NCBI RefSeq assembly: GCF_900119145.1
Contig: NZ_FPIY01000006.1
Span: 62,001-126,000 of the forward strand
DNA: 64,000 nt
Source: Cellulophaga fucicola
GTDB lineage: Bacteria > Bacteroidota > Bacteroidia > Flavobacteriales > Flavobacteriaceae
Direction: 5' to 3'
In this document: piece after piece, positions 35,334 through 46,022 of the stretch
How the letters are laid out: each line of letters opens with the position of its first letter
How positions within the stretch are numbered: the first letter of the stretch is position 1
Notes under the pieces: generated by a model
What the model saw: only the letters and a program-made list of their open reading frames with translations
Told to the model about the DNA's origin: nothing
Database searches by the model: none
Program-made: the position numbers and the translations under genes

Positions 35334-37865
35334 ATGAAATACAAAATAGCGCTTGTTACTCTATTCATAATTACAGTCTTTAATTGTAAAACACAAGAGA
35401 CTGTAACCCTGAAAACCGATTTTAATTTTGATTGGAATTTTAAACTTGAAGATTCTGTTTCTGGAATTACAGATACCGAATGGCAAAAAATAAGATTACC
35501 ACATGACTGGAGTATTGCCAATAAACTTGACTCTATAAAAGGTGAAGGTGCTACAGGCTATTTATTAGGAGGAATTGGGTATTATAAAAAAGATTTTGTT
35601 ACCAATTTAAACAATAATCAAGTAGCGTATATACTTTTTGACGGTGTGTATAATAATGCAACTATTAGTTTAAATGAGAAAGAACTAGGTTTTCATCCGT
35701 ACGGTTATTCTCCTTTTTATTATGACATAACAGCTGCTTTAAATGAAAATGGTAACAAAAACACAATAAATGTAAAGGTAGACAGAACTAGATATGCAGA
35801 CAGTAGATGGTATACTGGCTCTGGAATTTACAGAAATGTAAAATTTATAACCAAAAACAAACTGCATATTCCTATTTGGGGTTCTTTTATTACAACACCA
35901 TCCATAACTAATGAACTTGCCACTGTTAGTATACAAACAACCATAAATAACAAATACAACACTACAAAAACAGCTGAGTTAACTACAACTATTTATGATA
36001 AAGACGATATCGTTATAAACACTGATACCAAAAAAATAACGATTGCCAAAAATGCATCTCAAAAAGACCTAACTACTATTAACGTTAACAACCCTAAGCT
36101 TTGGGATATAGACAATCCTACCCTATACACTGCTATTACTACCATTGTACAAGATGATGTAATTATAGACACGCATAAAACAAAATTTGGCATACGTAGT
36201 ATTAAGTTTGATGCTGATACTGGATTTTATTTAAACGGAAAAAACAGAAAAATAAAAGGTGTTTGTTTACATCATGACGCTGGTATTGTTGGTTCTGCTG
36301 TACCTAAAGGAGTTTGGAAAAGACGCTTACAAACCTTAAAAGATATAGGATGCAATGCCATTAGAATATCTCATAACCCGGCATCTAATGAGTTTTTAGA
36401 TTTATGTGATGAAATGGGTTTTCTTGTACAAGATGAATTTTTTGACGAGTGGGACAATCCTAAAGACAAACGTAAAAATATGAATGAAAAAAGTGTAGAC
36501 TATATTACAAGAGGTTACACAGAACATTTTCAAGAATGGGCAGAAAAAGATTTGAAAAATACTGTTTTATCACACAGAAATCATCCTTCTATTTTTCAAT
36601 GGAGTATAGGAAATGAAATTGAATGGACATACCCTAGAAATGCAGAATCTACCGGATTTTTTAATAATATGGATTGGAGCGGAAACTATTTCTGGTCACT
36701 ACCTCCTAACAATATAAGCACTATTAAAGAAAAGCTTAACACGCTACCAAAAGGCAAGTATGACATTGGTAAAACTGCAAAAAAATTAACAAAATGGACT
36801 AAAGAATTAGATACTACCAGATATGTAATTGCTAATTCAATTTTACCTTCTTCTAGTTATGAGTCTGGTTACGCAGATGCTTTAGACATTATTGGTTTTA
36901 GTTACCGTAGAGTAATTTATGATTACGGACATAAAAACTATCCTAAACTACCAATTATGGGAACAGAAAGTCTTGGTCAGTGGCACGAGTGGAAATCTGT
37001 TATAGAAAGACCATTTATTTCTGGTACATTTTTATGGACAGGTATAGATTATATGGGAGAGTCTAATAAAAGTTGGCCAAAAAAAGGTACTGCAAGTGGT
37101 TTATTAGATTTAGCTGGATTTAAAAAACCATCATACCATATGTTTAATGCTTTATGGAATAATGACCCTAATATCTATATCACTTCTCAAACTTTAGATA
37201 AATCTATTTATAAGTTAGATGCAAATGGCAATCCTATAGAAAAAAAAGAAGGTAGTTGGGAAAAGAATTTATGGTTTTGGCACAATGTAAACGAGCATTG
37301 GAACTATAATGATAATGACGCTACTGTTGTAGAAGTGTATTCTAACTGTGAAGAGGTTGAGTTATTTTTAAACAACAAATCGCTAGGTACAAAAAAGCTT
37401 AGCAGCTTTAAAGATCATATATACAAATGGGTTGTACCGTTTAAAAAAGGAACTCTAAAAGCTATTGGTTTAAAAGACGATAAAAAAGTAGAAACTGTAA
37501 TTACTACTACAACTAAACCAGTAGCTATAAAATTAACTACTGACAAGCAAAAACTAACTGCAAACGGATATACTGTTGCTCATATTATTGCTCAAATTTT
37601 AGATAAAGACGGTAATCCTGTACAAACTGAAAATCAAATTATTAATTTTAACATTACTGGTGACGCAAAATTACTAGGTGTAGATAATGGTAGTATTACT
37701 AGTACACAAAACTTTAACAGCAATAAAGTAAAAACAAGTAAAGGAAGAGCACTTTTAATTATTCAATCTCTACAAAATAAAACTACTCCTATAAAAATAA
37801 ATGCAAATTCTGCTTCATTAAAAAGCAACCAAATAGAAATTACTTTAGAACCAAATAACAATTAA
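35334..37865 (+). CDS. Glycoside hydrolase family 2 (beta-galactosidase type), lipoprotein
   Basis: 843 residues from the ATG at 35334; an upstream in-frame TTG at 35280 lacks support, and this ATG gives the lipoprotein signal [11 protein letters not shown]2 domains in order: sugar-binding jelly-roll ([15 protein letters not shown]), an immunoglobulin-like domain, a TIM barrel with acid/base E428 (WSIGNE) and nucleophile E545 (GTES), and a C-terminal Ig-like region. It probably removes galactose from agar/porphyran oligosaccharides outside the cell or in the periplasm. A GH117 gene follows after 4 bases. Confidence 0.9.
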   Translation: MKYKIALVTLFIITVFNCKTQETVTLKTDFNFDWNFKLEDSVSGITDTEWQKIRLPHDWSIANKLDSIKGEGATGYLLGGIGYYKKDFVTNLNNNQVAYILFDGVYNNATISLNEKELGFHPYGYSPFYYDITAALNENGNKNTINVKVDRTRYADSRWYTGSGIYRNVKFITKNKLHIPIWGSFITTPSITNELATVSIQTTINNKYNTTKTAELTTTIYDKDDIVINTDTKKITIAKNASQKDLTTINVNNPKLWDIDNPTLYTAITTIVQDDVIIDTHKTKFGIRSIKFDADTGFYLNGKNRKIKGVCLHHDAGIVGSAVPKGVWKRRLQTLKDIGCNAIRISHNPASNEFLDLCDEMGFLVQDEFFDEWDNPKDKRKNMNEKSVDYITRGYTEHFQEWAEKDLKNTVLSHRNHPSIFQWSIGNEIEWTYPRNAESTGFFNNMDWSGNYFWSLPPNNISTIKEKLNTLPKGKYDIGKTAKKLTKWTKELDTTRYVIANSILPSSSYESGYADALDIIGFSYRRVIYDYGHKNYPKLPIMGTESLGQWHEWKSVIERPFISGTFLWTGIDYMGESNKSWPKKGTASGLLDLAGFKKPSYHMFNALWNNDPNIYITSQTLDKSIYKLDANGNPIEKKEGSWEKNLWFWHNVNEHWNYNDNDATVVEVYSNCEEVELFLNNKSLGTKKLSSFKDHIYKWVVPFKKGTLKAIGLKDDKKVETVITTTTKPVAIKLTTDKQKLTANGYTVAHIIAQILDKDGNPVQTENQIINFNITGDAKLLGVDNGSITSTQNFNSNKVKTSKGRALLIIQSLQNKTTPIKINANSASLKSNQIEITLEPNNN

Positions 37866-37869
37866 TACT

Positions 37870-39096
37870 ATGATCAGAAAAAATATAATATTATGCGGGC
37901 TTACCTGTGTACTTTTAATTACTGCATGTAAAAATAATACTAGCGTAGAAAATACAGCTGAAGTAACAGAACCTAAAATAGAAATAACTCCCGAACAGAT
38001 TGATGAGTTAGGTATTTCAAACCCAGATTCTTTAAGTGCTGCAACAAAAAGAGCTTTGCAATGGCCTAAAGATTTAGGTAACGATTGGTTTATACAATTC
38101 TCTAACCTTAAACCTTTAAAAGGAGATTTAGCGTATGAAGAGGGTGTTGTACGTAGAGATCCAAGTGCAGTTATTAAAGAAAACGGAAAGTTCTATGTAT
38201 GGTATAGCAAAAGTATAGGTCCTTCTCAAGGGTTTGGAGGAGATATAGAGAATGAAAAAGTTTTTCCCTGGGATAGATGTGATATTTGGTACGCTACATC
38301 TGAAGATGGAGAAACTTGGAAAGAAGAAGGTATTGCTGTTGCCAGAGGCGAAAAAGGTGCTTATGATGATAGATCTGTTTTTACAGTAGAAATAATGAAG
38401 TACGAAGACAAATATTACCTGTCTTACCAAACCGTAAAATCACCATACAATGTACGTGTAAAAAATCAAGTTGGCTTAGCGTGGTCAGACTCTCCTAATG
38501 GTCCTTGGACTAAAAGTGAAGAACCAATTTTAAGCCCTGCAGATAATGGTGTCTGGAAAGGAGAAGAACAAGATCGTTTTGCTGTAGAAAAAAAGGGAGA
38601 TTTTGACAGTCACAAAGTACATGACCCTTGTATTTTACCATATAAAGGTAAGTTCTACTTATATTACAAAGGAGAACAAATGGGAGAAAAAATTACATTT
38701 GGAGGTAGACAAATACGCCATGGTGTTGCCATTGCAGACAACCCTCTAGGTCCTTATGTAAAATCTTCTTACAACCCAATAAGCAACAGTGGTCATGAAA
38801 TTTGCGTTTGGTCTTACAATGGTGGTATAGCATCATTAATTACCACAGACGGTCCAGAAAAAAACACAATACAATGGTCTCCAGATGGTATTAATTTTGA
38901 AATTAAATCTGTTATTCCTGGTGTTCCGGCACACGCAATAGGACTTAATAGAACTGCAGATACAGAAAAAGAACCAACAGAAATATTACGTTGGGGACTT
39001 ACACACATATACAATAGTGGTGACTACCAAAGTATAATGAGTTTTACATCTGCCAGAAAAACAACACATAAAGCCAAAGGTGTTAAATCTAAATAA
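37870..39096 (+). CDS. GH117 alpha-1,3-(3,6-anhydro)-L-galactosidase, lipoprotein
   Basis: 408 residues with a lipoprotein signal (LLITAC, Cys20). The dimer-swap motif SxAxxR (SAATKR) near residue 56 and the five-bladed propeller fit GH117. Candidate active-site residues are D97 (RRDPSAV), D252 (VHDPCI) and the H309-E310 pair (SGHEICVW), with the same numbering as I recall for the Zobellia AhgA enzyme (D97, D252, E310). It releases 3,6-anhydro-L-galactose from neoagaro-oligosaccharides. It is co-transcribed with the preceding GH2. Confidence 0.92.
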   Translation: MIRKNIILCGLTCVLLITACKNNTSVENTAEVTEPKIEITPEQIDELGISNPDSLSAATKRALQWPKDLGNDWFIQFSNLKPLKGDLAYEEGVVRRDPSAVIKENGKFYVWYSKSIGPSQGFGGDIENEKVFPWDRCDIWYATSEDGETWKEEGIAVARGEKGAYDDRSVFTVEIMKYEDKYYLSYQTVKSPYNVRVKNQVGLAWSDSPNGPWTKSEEPILSPADNGVWKGEEQDRFAVEKKGDFDSHKVHDPCILPYKGKFYLYYKGEQMGEKITFGGRQIRHGVAIADNPLGPYVKSSYNPISNSGHEICVWSYNGGIASLITTDGPEKNTIQWSPDGINFEIKSVIPGVPAHAIGLNRTADTEKEPTEILRWGLTHIYNSGDYQSIMSFTSARKTTHKAKGVKSK

Positions 39097-39120
39097 GTAA
39101 CACCATAAACTAAAACACTA

Positions 39121-39155
39121 AAAAAGGAACATTTAATTATTGTTCCTTTTTTTAT
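39121..39155 (+). terminator. Terminator of the GH2-GH117 operon
   Basis: A hairpin with arms AAAAAGGAACA and TGTTCCTTTTT and a short AT-rich loop, directly followed by a T-run, 24 bases after the GH117 stop. Confidence 0.8.
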
Positions 39156-39210
39156 TCTATTTATAGTTGAATAAATAATAGTAATTTTACAATATATAAG
39201 TACACATCTA

Positions 39211-40002
39211 ATGAGTAAACAAAAGGCAGATTTAAAATCCGAATACAATGTTCCTAATTTAGAAAGGGGCTTAATGGTTATAGAAATATTAGCTACAAAA
39301 AAAGACGGATTAACTCTTGCCGAAATTACTGAAGCATTGGATCTTACAAAAACCACTGCTTTTAGAGTAGTTAGCACACTTATCTTTAAAAATTACTTAC
39401 AGAAAAATGAGACTACTAAAAAAATAACCCTTTCTAGAAAAATGCTTACACTAGGCATATCTGCAATGAACGAGCAAAGCATTGTAGAAATGTCTATAGA
39501 TGTTATGCGTGCATTAAGAGACGAGCTAAAAGAATCTGTTATGTTAGGTGTATTGTTAGACGCTAAAGGCACAATTTTAGAACAAGTTTCTTCTTCTTAT
39601 CCTGTAAAGTTATTTGTAGAACCTGGAACTCAATTTAACATACATAGTTCTGTTGGTGGTAAAAGTATTTTAGCCTTTTTACCCAAAGAAGAGTCTAATA
39701 AACTTTTAAAAAAAATTACACTTACTAAATACACTAAAAATACCATTACATCTAAAAAAGAGTTTAAAGAAACTTTAAGTTTAGTAAAACAAAATGGTTA
39801 TGCAATAGATAATGGCGAAGATATACAAGGTATACATTGTATTGGAGCTCCAATTTTTAATGAGTCTGGCTACCCAGTTGCTGCTCTTTGGATTACTGCG
39901 CCGCACGGTAGATTACCACATGAAGAGTTTCATAAAAAAGGACAAATTGTTGCAAAATACGCTTTAGAAATATCTGTTAAACTTGGTTTTATTTCTCAAT
40001 AA
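39211..40002 (+). CDS. IclR family transcriptional regulator
   Basis: 263 residues. An N-terminal winged helix-turn-helix (LTLAEITEALDLTKTTAFRVVSTL at about residues 35-58) precedes the IclR effector-binding domain (from about 95), with the conserved GGKSILAFLP and IGAPIFNESGYPVAALWITAP segments. It precedes the AHG operon in the same direction, with a large dyad operator between them. It probably senses a pathway intermediate such as KDG or an anhydrogalactonate (inference). Confidence 0.92.
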   Translation: MSKQKADLKSEYNVPNLERGLMVIEILATKKDGLTLAEITEALDLTKTTAFRVVSTLIFKNYLQKNETTKKITLSRKMLTLGISAMNEQSIVEMSIDVMRALRDELKESVMLGVLLDAKGTILEQVSSSYPVKLFVEPGTQFNIHSSVGGKSILAFLPKEESNKLLKKITLTKYTKNTITSKKEFKETLSLVKQNGYAIDNGEDIQGIHCIGAPIFNESGYPVAALWITAPHGRLPHEEFHKKGQIVAKYALEISVKLGFISQ

Positions 40003-40147
40003 AACCGGTCTTCATTTAAATAAATTTTTAGTTTTAAAACCTCTTCTTATCATACTTGCATAAGGAGCTCTCCCCTACTTCATTATATTTTAACACTTTA
40101 CCTTTAATTTAAGCTTATTTAGATAGTTCATGTTTTATAAAAAAATG

Positions 40148-40155
40148 TATATTTG
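40148..40155 (+). promoter_or_regulatory. -7 box of the AHG catabolic operon
   Basis: TATATTTG, a perfect TAnnTTTG match, ends at the first base of the IclR dyad operator. No clear -33 TTG is seen, which fits an activator- or repressor-dependent promoter. Confidence 0.6.
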
Positions 40156-40188
40156 TTTCAAATAAGAAACTAGTTTACTATTTGAAAC
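40155..40188. promoter_or_regulatory. 34-bp dyad operator, probably for the IclR regulator
   Basis: Perfect outer arms GTTTCAAATA (40155-40164) and TATTTGAAAC (40179-40188) flank a central perfect palindrome AAACTAGTTT (40167-40176). The dyad starts at the end of the -7 box and ends 8 bases before the ATG, so a bound protein would block transcription start or early elongation. The regulator gene is adjacent. Confidence 0.65.
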
Positions 40189-40196
40189 TTAAATAA

Positions 40197-41213
40197 ATGA
40201 TAGCAACACAATATAAAGGCAATAAAACTTTTGCTGTAATTGATCAAAAAATTGAAGAACCTGCAGAAGGTGAAGTTCGTATTAAAGTAGCCTATTCTGG
40301 CGTTTGCGGTACAGACGTACACATTTACCATGGCATGATGGATAAACGAGTTTCTATACCACAAACTATAGGTCATGAAATGTCTGGTACTATTGATGCA
40401 GTTGGCAAAAATGTTACCAACTATAAAGTTGGAGAAAAAATTGTAGTTAGACCATTAGACGATAGAAAAGTAAAACCATCTGATAAAGGATTTAACCATA
40501 TTTGCGAAGATTTAAAGTTTATTGGTATAGATAGTCCTGGCTCTATGCAACAGTACTGGAACGTACCTGCATTTGTTCTACATAAACTAAAACCAGAAAC
40601 CAACTTAAAACTAGCTGCTTTAATAGAGCCTTTATCTGTGGCAACACATGATGTACGTAGAAGCGGACTTGTTAAAGGTGAAACTGCAGTTGTTTTAGGA
40701 GGCGGACCAATAGGTATGTTAGTAGCTATGGTTGCCAAGGAAGTTGGTGCACAAGTTATAATTTCTGAAGTAAACCCAACAAGAATTAAAATGGCAAAAG
40801 ACCTTGGTTTTGATGCCGTAAACCCTACCGAAATAGATTTAGTAGACTACGTTAAAAGCAAAACAGACAACAAAAGAGCAGATGTTGTTTTTGAAGTAGC
40901 TGGTGTACAACCCGCTTTAGATGTTATGTGTGAAGTAGCTGGGATTAGAGGCAGAATTTTAATGGTTGCAATTCATGGCGAGAAAAAACCAGTAGACCTG
41001 TTTAAATTTTTCTGGAAAGAATTAAGCTTAATTGGCGCTAGAGTTTACGAAAAGGAAGACTATGAAAAATCTATAGAACTTATAACAGAAAATAAACTTC
41101 CTTTTGAAGCAATGATTACAGATGTACAACCATTGAGCAAAATTCAGCAAGTGTTTGAAAACATTGACAAAAACCCATCTGGGATGAAAGTACTTATGGA
41201 TTGTAGTTTATAA
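40197..41213 (+). CDS. Zinc-type alcohol dehydrogenase, probable 2-keto-3-deoxy-L-galactonate 5-dehydrogenase
   Basis: 338 residues of the medium-chain dehydrogenase family. Catalytic zinc ligands C37, H60 and E61 (GHE) are present and the Rossmann site is GGGPIGML. The usual structural-zinc loop with four cysteines is absent: the region at residues 86-105 has only C103. In known agar pathways a dehydrogenase of this kind oxidises 2-keto-3-deoxy-L-galactonate to the 2,5-diketo acid before KduD reduces it to KDG. The adjacent kduD-like gene (17 bases on) supports this. The role is inferred from neighbours. Confidence 0.8.
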   Translation: MIATQYKGNKTFAVIDQKIEEPAEGEVRIKVAYSGVCGTDVHIYHGMMDKRVSIPQTIGHEMSGTIDAVGKNVTNYKVGEKIVVRPLDDRKVKPSDKGFNHICEDLKFIGIDSPGSMQQYWNVPAFVLHKLKPETNLKLAALIEPLSVATHDVRRSGLVKGETAVVLGGGPIGMLVAMVAKEVGAQVIISEVNPTRIKMAKDLGFDAVNPTEIDLVDYVKSKTDNKRADVVFEVAGVQPALDVMCEVAGIRGRILMVAIHGEKKPVDLFKFFWKELSLIGARVYEKEDYEKSIELITENKLPFEAMITDVQPLSKIQQVFENIDKNPSGMKVLMDCSL

Positions 41214-41230
41214 TTAAAGAAAATAAAAAA

Positions 41231-42001
41231 ATGAGTGTTTTAGATACATTTAAATTAGAAGGAAAAACAGCTTTAGTAACAGGTTGTAAAAGAGGAATTG
41301 GCAAAGCTATGGCTATTGGTTTGGCAGAAGCTGGTGCAAATATCATTGGTGTTTCTGCTAGTTTAGAATTAGCAGGAAGTAGCGTAGCTAAAGAAGTTGA
41401 ATCCAAAGGCAAAAAATTTAGTGCTTATCAATGTGATTTTTCAGACAGAAAAGCCTTGTATGCTTTTATAAATCAAGTAAAAAAGGATCATCCACAAATA
41501 GATATTCTTATAAATAATGCTGGTACTATTTTAAGAGCTCCTGCTGCAGAACATCCAGATGAGATGTGGGATAAGGTAATTGAAGTAAACCAAAATGCAC
41601 AATTTATACTTACTAGAGAAATTGGTAAAGAAATGGTGGCTAGAGGTTCTGGTAAAATTGTTTTTACAGCTTCATTACTAACATACCAAGGCGGAATTAC
41701 TGTTCCTGGTTATGCTGCTAGTAAAGGTGCTATAGGACAATTAACTATGGCATTTGCAAATGAATGGGCAGGCAAAGGTGTTAATGTAAACGCAATTGCT
41801 CCTGGTTACATTGCTACAGACAATACAGAAGCTTTACGTAATAATCCAGAGAGAGCAGAATCTATTTTAGCAAGAATTCCTGCTGGAAGATGGGGAGAAC
41901 CAGAAGATTTTGCTGGTCCTGTAGTCTTTTTAGCTTCTAAAGCAGCTAATTATATGAGTGGTTCTATCGTCTTAGTAGATGGCGGATGGATGGGTAGATA
42001 A
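41231..42001 (+). CDS. kduD: SDR, 2-dehydro-3-deoxy-D-gluconate 5-dehydrogenase type
   Basis: 256 residues. SDR motifs are TGCKRGIG at 17-24, NNAG, and the catalytic YAASK. The whole sequence, including VPGYAASKGAIGQLTMAFANEWA and PAGRWGEPEDFAGPVVFLAS, has the strong KduD signature. In the AHG route it would reduce 2,5-diketo-3-deoxygluconate to KDG, joining the preceding dehydrogenase to an epimerisation-like pair. It lies inside the IclR-controlled operon, 19 bases before a sulfatase gene. Confidence 0.85.
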   Translation: MSVLDTFKLEGKTALVTGCKRGIGKAMAIGLAEAGANIIGVSASLELAGSSVAKEVESKGKKFSAYQCDFSDRKALYAFINQVKKDHPQIDILINNAGTILRAPAAEHPDEMWDKVIEVNQNAQFILTREIGKEMVARGSGKIVFTASLLTYQGGITVPGYAASKGAIGQLTMAFANEWAGKGVNVNAIAPGYIATDNTEALRNNPERAESILARIPAGRWGEPEDFAGPVVFLASKAANYMSGSIVLVDGGWMGR

Positions 42002-42020
42002 TTAATTTATACAGTATACA

Positions 42021-43424
42021 ATGTATCATCAAAATATAAAAACAACAGTTCTCCTATTTGTCTTTTTAGAGGTGAGTTTACTATTTGGACAAGAAAAACC
42101 TAATATAGTTTTTATACTTTCTGATGATGCTGGTTATGCTGATTTTGGCTTTCAAGGCAGTACAGAATTTAAAACTCCAGAATTAGATAAGCTTGCCAAA
42201 AAAAGTGTAAAGTTTACACAAGCTTATGTAAGTGCTGCTGTTTGCGGCCCGTCTAGAGCAGGTTTACTAACTGGACAATACCAGCAAAAATTTGGTTTTG
42301 AAGAAAATAATGTCCCTGGTTATATGAGTGCTTCTGGCTTATTGGGTGATGAAATGGGATTACCTACAAACCAACTTACTATTGCAGATTATTTAAAAAA
42401 ACAGGGGTATACAACTGCCCTTTTTGGAAAATGGCATATGGGTAATGCAGATCGTTTTCATCCTATAAAACGTGGTTTTGATGAATTCTATGGCTTTAGA
42501 GGAGGTGCTCGCAGCTATTTACCATATGATGATACTAATGTATTAACTAGAAATGAAGATAGACTTGAAACAGGATTTGGAAATTTTTTAGAACATAAAG
42601 GCTATCTTACTAATGAATTGGCTAATGAGGCAATATCATTTATCAAAAAAAACAAAGAGAAACCTTTCTTTATTTACTTGTCTTTTAATGCTGTACATAC
42701 TCCTATGCAAGCAACTAAAGAAGACTTAAAACATTTTCCTGACCTTACTGGTAAAAGAAAAACACTAGCAGCTATGACTTTGGCTATGGACAGAGCAATT
42801 GGTAATGTTTTAAAAGAACTTAAAAAACAAGGCCTAGAGAAAAATACTCTAATTGTTTATACCAATGATAACGGCGGACCATCAGATGCTAACCAATCTA
42901 ACAATAGTCCGTTAAGTGGCACAAAAGCAAACCATTTAGAAGGAGGTATTAGAGTTCCTTTTTTAATGTCTTGGCCAAGTAAATTACAGAAAAATACAAC
43001 TTATAATTACCCCATTAGCACTTTAGATCTTTTACCTACATTTTTAAATGTTGCAAAAGGAAATTCATCTAGCCTAAAACAATTAGACGGTGTGGATCTA
43101 TTGCCTTTTGTAAAAGGTAAAAATACAGCAAGACCGCATGAGGTTCTTTACTGGAAAAAAGAAAACAGAGGAGCTATAAGAAGTATGGATTGGAAATTAA
43201 TTCGCTTTCCAGATAGGCCTGCAGAGCTATACAATTTAAAAGAAGACGTTTCTGAGGTAAACAATCTTGCAAATCAATATCCAGAAAAAGTAAAAACATT
43301 ATACAAGCAATTATTTGCTTGGGAACTAACATTAGAAAGACCTCTTTGGCAATTAAGAAGAGAGTTTGAAGGCCATGCTGCAGACCGCATGGATGCATAT
43401 AAAAAAACGAACACAAAAAATTAA
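42021..43424 (+). CDS. Family S1 sulfatase, exported
   Basis: 467 residues with a signal peptide ([14 protein letters not shown]). The formylglycine motif C75-G-P-S-R fits CxPSR and the calcium ligands include D35-D36 ([11 protein letters not shown]). FGKWHMG and VYTNDNGG complete the active site. It needs maturation by an anaerobic or copper sulfatase-modifying enzyme encoded elsewhere. It sits between kduD and the AHG dehydrogenase gene, so it likely desulphates an agar/porphyran-derived galactose residue. The exact linkage cannot be told. Confidence 0.9.
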   Translation: MYHQNIKTTVLLFVFLEVSLLFGQEKPNIVFILSDDAGYADFGFQGSTEFKTPELDKLAKKSVKFTQAYVSAAVCGPSRAGLLTGQYQQKFGFEENNVPGYMSASGLLGDEMGLPTNQLTIADYLKKQGYTTALFGKWHMGNADRFHPIKRGFDEFYGFRGGARSYLPYDDTNVLTRNEDRLETGFGNFLEHKGYLTNELANEAISFIKKNKEKPFFIYLSFNAVHTPMQATKEDLKHFPDLTGKRKTLAAMTLAMDRAIGNVLKELKKQGLEKNTLIVYTNDNGGPSDANQSNNSPLSGTKANHLEGGIRVPFLMSWPSKLQKNTTYNYPISTLDLLPTFLNVAKGNSSSLKQLDGVDLLPFVKGKNTARPHEVLYWKKENRGAIRSMDWKLIRFPDRPAELYNLKEDVSEVNNLANQYPEKVKTLYKQLFAWELTLERPLWQLRREFEGHAADRMDAYKKTNTKN

Positions 43425-43435
43425 CACCATACACT

Positions 43436-44890
43436 ATGTCATCAACTAAAGAATACAAGTTATTTATTAACGGAGAGTGGGTAAAATCTACATCTGGCGA
43501 AACTATAGCTATAGTAAACCCGTCTACAGAAGAAATAGTTGCAAACGTGCAAAACGGAACTGCAGAAGAGGCTTTAGACGCCTTAAAAGCTGCTGATAAA
43601 GCACAAAAAGAATGGAAAAAATTACCTGCACGTTCTAGAGCAGATATGTTATATAAATTGGCAGATGAAATTGATGCTAATACAGAGCATTTGGCTCAAC
43701 TATTAACCAAAGAGCAAGGAAAACTTTTAAAGGTTGCTCGTTTTGAGGTTGCTGTTACGGCTTCATTTATTAGGTATGCTTGTGAAGGTGCTCGCAGAAT
43801 TGAAGGTGATATTATTCCTTCTGACAATCCTAACGAGCAAATATGGATTCAAAAAGTTCCGCGTGGGGTTGTTGTTGCAATTACGGCTTGGAATTTTCCT
43901 TTAGCATTGGCTGGTCGTAAACTGGGCCCGGCCTTGGTTGCAGGAAATACTATTGTAATTAAACCAACATCAGAAACACCATTAGCAACTTTAGAGTTGG
44001 GTAATTTGGCAAATAAAGTAGGAATTCCTGCTGGAGTTATAAACATTATTACCGGTCCAGGTAGAGCTATGGGTAATGCACTAGTAGAAAGTCCTATTAC
44101 AAAAATGATAACAATGACAGGGTCTACTCCTGTTGGACAACAAATTGCAAAGAATGCTGCCAATAACCTTACTCACGTTCAGTTAGAACTTGGTGGTAAA
44201 GCGCCTTTTATAGTATTTGAAGATGCAGATATTGATGCCGCTGTAGATGCTGCATTACATTCTAGATTCGACAATTGCGGACAAGTTTGCACCTGTAATG
44301 AACGTATGTATTTGCATGAAGATATTTACGATGTTTTTATGAAGAAATTCATAACAAAAACTAAGGCTTTAAAAGTTGGTAATCCTATGTTAGAGGATAC
44401 AGATATGGGTCCTAAAGTAAATGCTGTCGAGTTAAAGCATATGGAACATTTAATTGCTGTTAGTCTAAAAGAAGGGGCTACAATTGCTACTGGAGGAAAA
44501 AAACCAGAAGGAGCAGAATTTGAAAAAGGATACTGGTTTGAGCCTACCGTTTTAACAAATGTAACTCAAGATATGACTATTGTTCATGAAGAATCTTTTG
44601 GACCAATTTTACCCGTTTTAAAATTTAAAACTTTTGACGAGGTAATAGGTTATGTAAATGATTGTGAATACGGACTTGCTGCAATGGTATTTACCAATGA
44701 TATGAACACCATTATGAAATGTAATGATGAGCTAGAGTATGGAGAAATTTATGTAAATCGTGGTCACGGAGAGCAACATCAAGGTTTTCATAACGGTTAC
44801 AAATTATCTGGTTCTGGTGGTGAAGATGGTAAATATGGTTTTGAACAGTATATGGAGAAAAAGACTTTTTACATTAAACATAAAGCTTAA
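43436..44890 (+). CDS. Aldehyde dehydrogenase, probable 3,6-anhydro-L-galactose dehydrogenase
   Basis: 484 residues with the full ALDH set: N153 (AWNFP), FTGS-like MTGSTPVG, E251 (LELGG) and the catalytic C285 in NCGQVCTC. The protein is closest in pattern to AldA/lactaldehyde dehydrogenases, the group that supplied AHG dehydrogenase in agarolytic bacteria. It would oxidise 3,6-anhydro-L-galactose to 3,6-anhydro-L-galactonate. The cycloisomerase gene follows after 30 bases, as known AHG clusters do. Confidence 0.88.
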   Translation: MSSTKEYKLFINGEWVKSTSGETIAIVNPSTEEIVANVQNGTAEEALDALKAADKAQKEWKKLPARSRADMLYKLADEIDANTEHLAQLLTKEQGKLLKVARFEVAVTASFIRYACEGARRIEGDIIPSDNPNEQIWIQKVPRGVVVAITAWNFPLALAGRKLGPALVAGNTIVIKPTSETPLATLELGNLANKVGIPAGVINIITGPGRAMGNALVESPITKMITMTGSTPVGQQIAKNAANNLTHVQLELGGKAPFIVFEDADIDAAVDAALHSRFDNCGQVCTCNERMYLHEDIYDVFMKKFITKTKALKVGNPMLEDTDMGPKVNAVELKHMEHLIAVSLKEGATIATGGKKPEGAEFEKGYWFEPTVLTNVTQDMTIVHEESFGPILPVLKFKTFDEVIGYVNDCEYGLAAMVFTNDMNTIMKCNDELEYGEIYVNRGHGEQHQGFHNGYKLSGSGGEDGKYGFEQYMEKKTFYIKHKA

Positions 44891-44920
44891 TTAAAGACAA
44901 CTTCTTTTAAAATAATTAAG

Positions 44921-46012
44921 ATGAATACAAAAATAATAAGTGTAGAAACTAAACTTTTCAAGGTTCCTTTACCTGAAGTTTTAAATGATGCAAAACACGG
45001 AGACCACACACATTTTGAGCTAGTAACCACTACCATTACTTTAGAAGATGGTAGTACAGGAACAGGTTATACCTACACTGGCGGTAAAGGTGGGCACGCT
45101 ATTAAAGCAATGGTAGAAAACGATTTTGCATCTGTTTTAATAGGTAAAGATGGTACAGACATAGATGGCTTGTACGATTTTATGGAGTGGCATATTCACT
45201 ACGTAGGTCGTGGTGGCATTGCATCATTTGCAATTTCTACTATAGATATTGCTCTTTGGGATATTAAGTGTAAAAAAGCCAATCTTCCTCTGTGGAAAAT
45301 GGCTGGCGGCAAGGATAACACTTGTAAAGCTTATTGTGGCGGAATTGATTTACAGTTCCCAATAGAAAAGCTTCTTAATAATATGAAAACCTATTTAGCT
45401 AATGGATTTAATGCTGTAAAAATAAAAATAGGAAGAGAAAATTTAGATGAAGATTTAGAACGAATAAAAGCTGTTAGAGAATTTATTGGTCCGGATGTAA
45501 CTTTTATGGTAGATGCCAATTATTCTATGTCTATTGAAAAAGCAATAAAGGCTATTAAAGGTTTTAAACAATATGATATTACTTGGTTTGAAGAGCCAAT
45601 TATACCAGACGACTATAAAGGCTATGCAGAGATAGTTGAAAAAACAGGCTTTCCACTAGCAATGGGAGAAAACTTGCATACCATACACGAGTTTGAGTAT
45701 GCTTTTGAGCAAGCTAAGCTTTCTTTTATTCAACCAGATGCATCAAACTGTGGCGGAATTACAGGTTGGTTAAAAGCTGCTCGTTTGGCAGATAAGTACA
45801 ATATTCCTGCCTGTTCTCATGGTATGCAAGAACTTCACGTAAGTTTGGTATCTGCACAACCTAATGCAGGTTGGTTAGAGGTACATAGTTTTCCTATAGA
45901 TGAATATACTACTAGACCTCTTGTTGTAGAAAACCATAGGGCTGTAGCATCTAATGAACCAGGAACAGGAGTAATATTTAATTGGGAAAAATTAGCACCT
46001 TATCAACAATAA
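44921..46012 (+). CDS. Enolase superfamily enzyme, probable 3,6-anhydro-L-galactonate cycloisomerase
   Basis: 363 residues of the mandelate racemase/muconate lactonizing fold. Metal ligands D198, E224 and E250 and the catalytic K167-x-K169 and H300 (CSHGMQELH) are all present. It would open the anhydro ring to give 2-keto-3-deoxy-L-galactonate. The assignment rests on the AHG dehydrogenase directly upstream and the KduD-type enzyme in the same operon; an L-fuconate or galactonate dehydratase is an alternative. Confidence 0.85.
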   Translation: MNTKIISVETKLFKVPLPEVLNDAKHGDHTHFELVTTTITLEDGSTGTGYTYTGGKGGHAIKAMVENDFASVLIGKDGTDIDGLYDFMEWHIHYVGRGGIASFAISTIDIALWDIKCKKANLPLWKMAGGKDNTCKAYCGGIDLQFPIEKLLNNMKTYLANGFNAVKIKIGRENLDEDLERIKAVREFIGPDVTFMVDANYSMSIEKAIKAIKGFKQYDITWFEEPIIPDDYKGYAEIVEKTGFPLAMGENLHTIHEFEYAFEQAKLSFIQPDASNCGGITGWLKAARLADKYNIPACSHGMQELHVSLVSAQPNAGWLEVHSFPIDEYTTRPLVVENHRAVASNEPGTGVIFNWEKLAPYQQ

Positions 46013-46022
46013 AAAATAAAGT

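Noticed and set aside
40170-40376. Open frame on the - strand over the IclR operator
   Set aside because: It is the antisense shadow of the dehydrogenase gene and shows no coding features.
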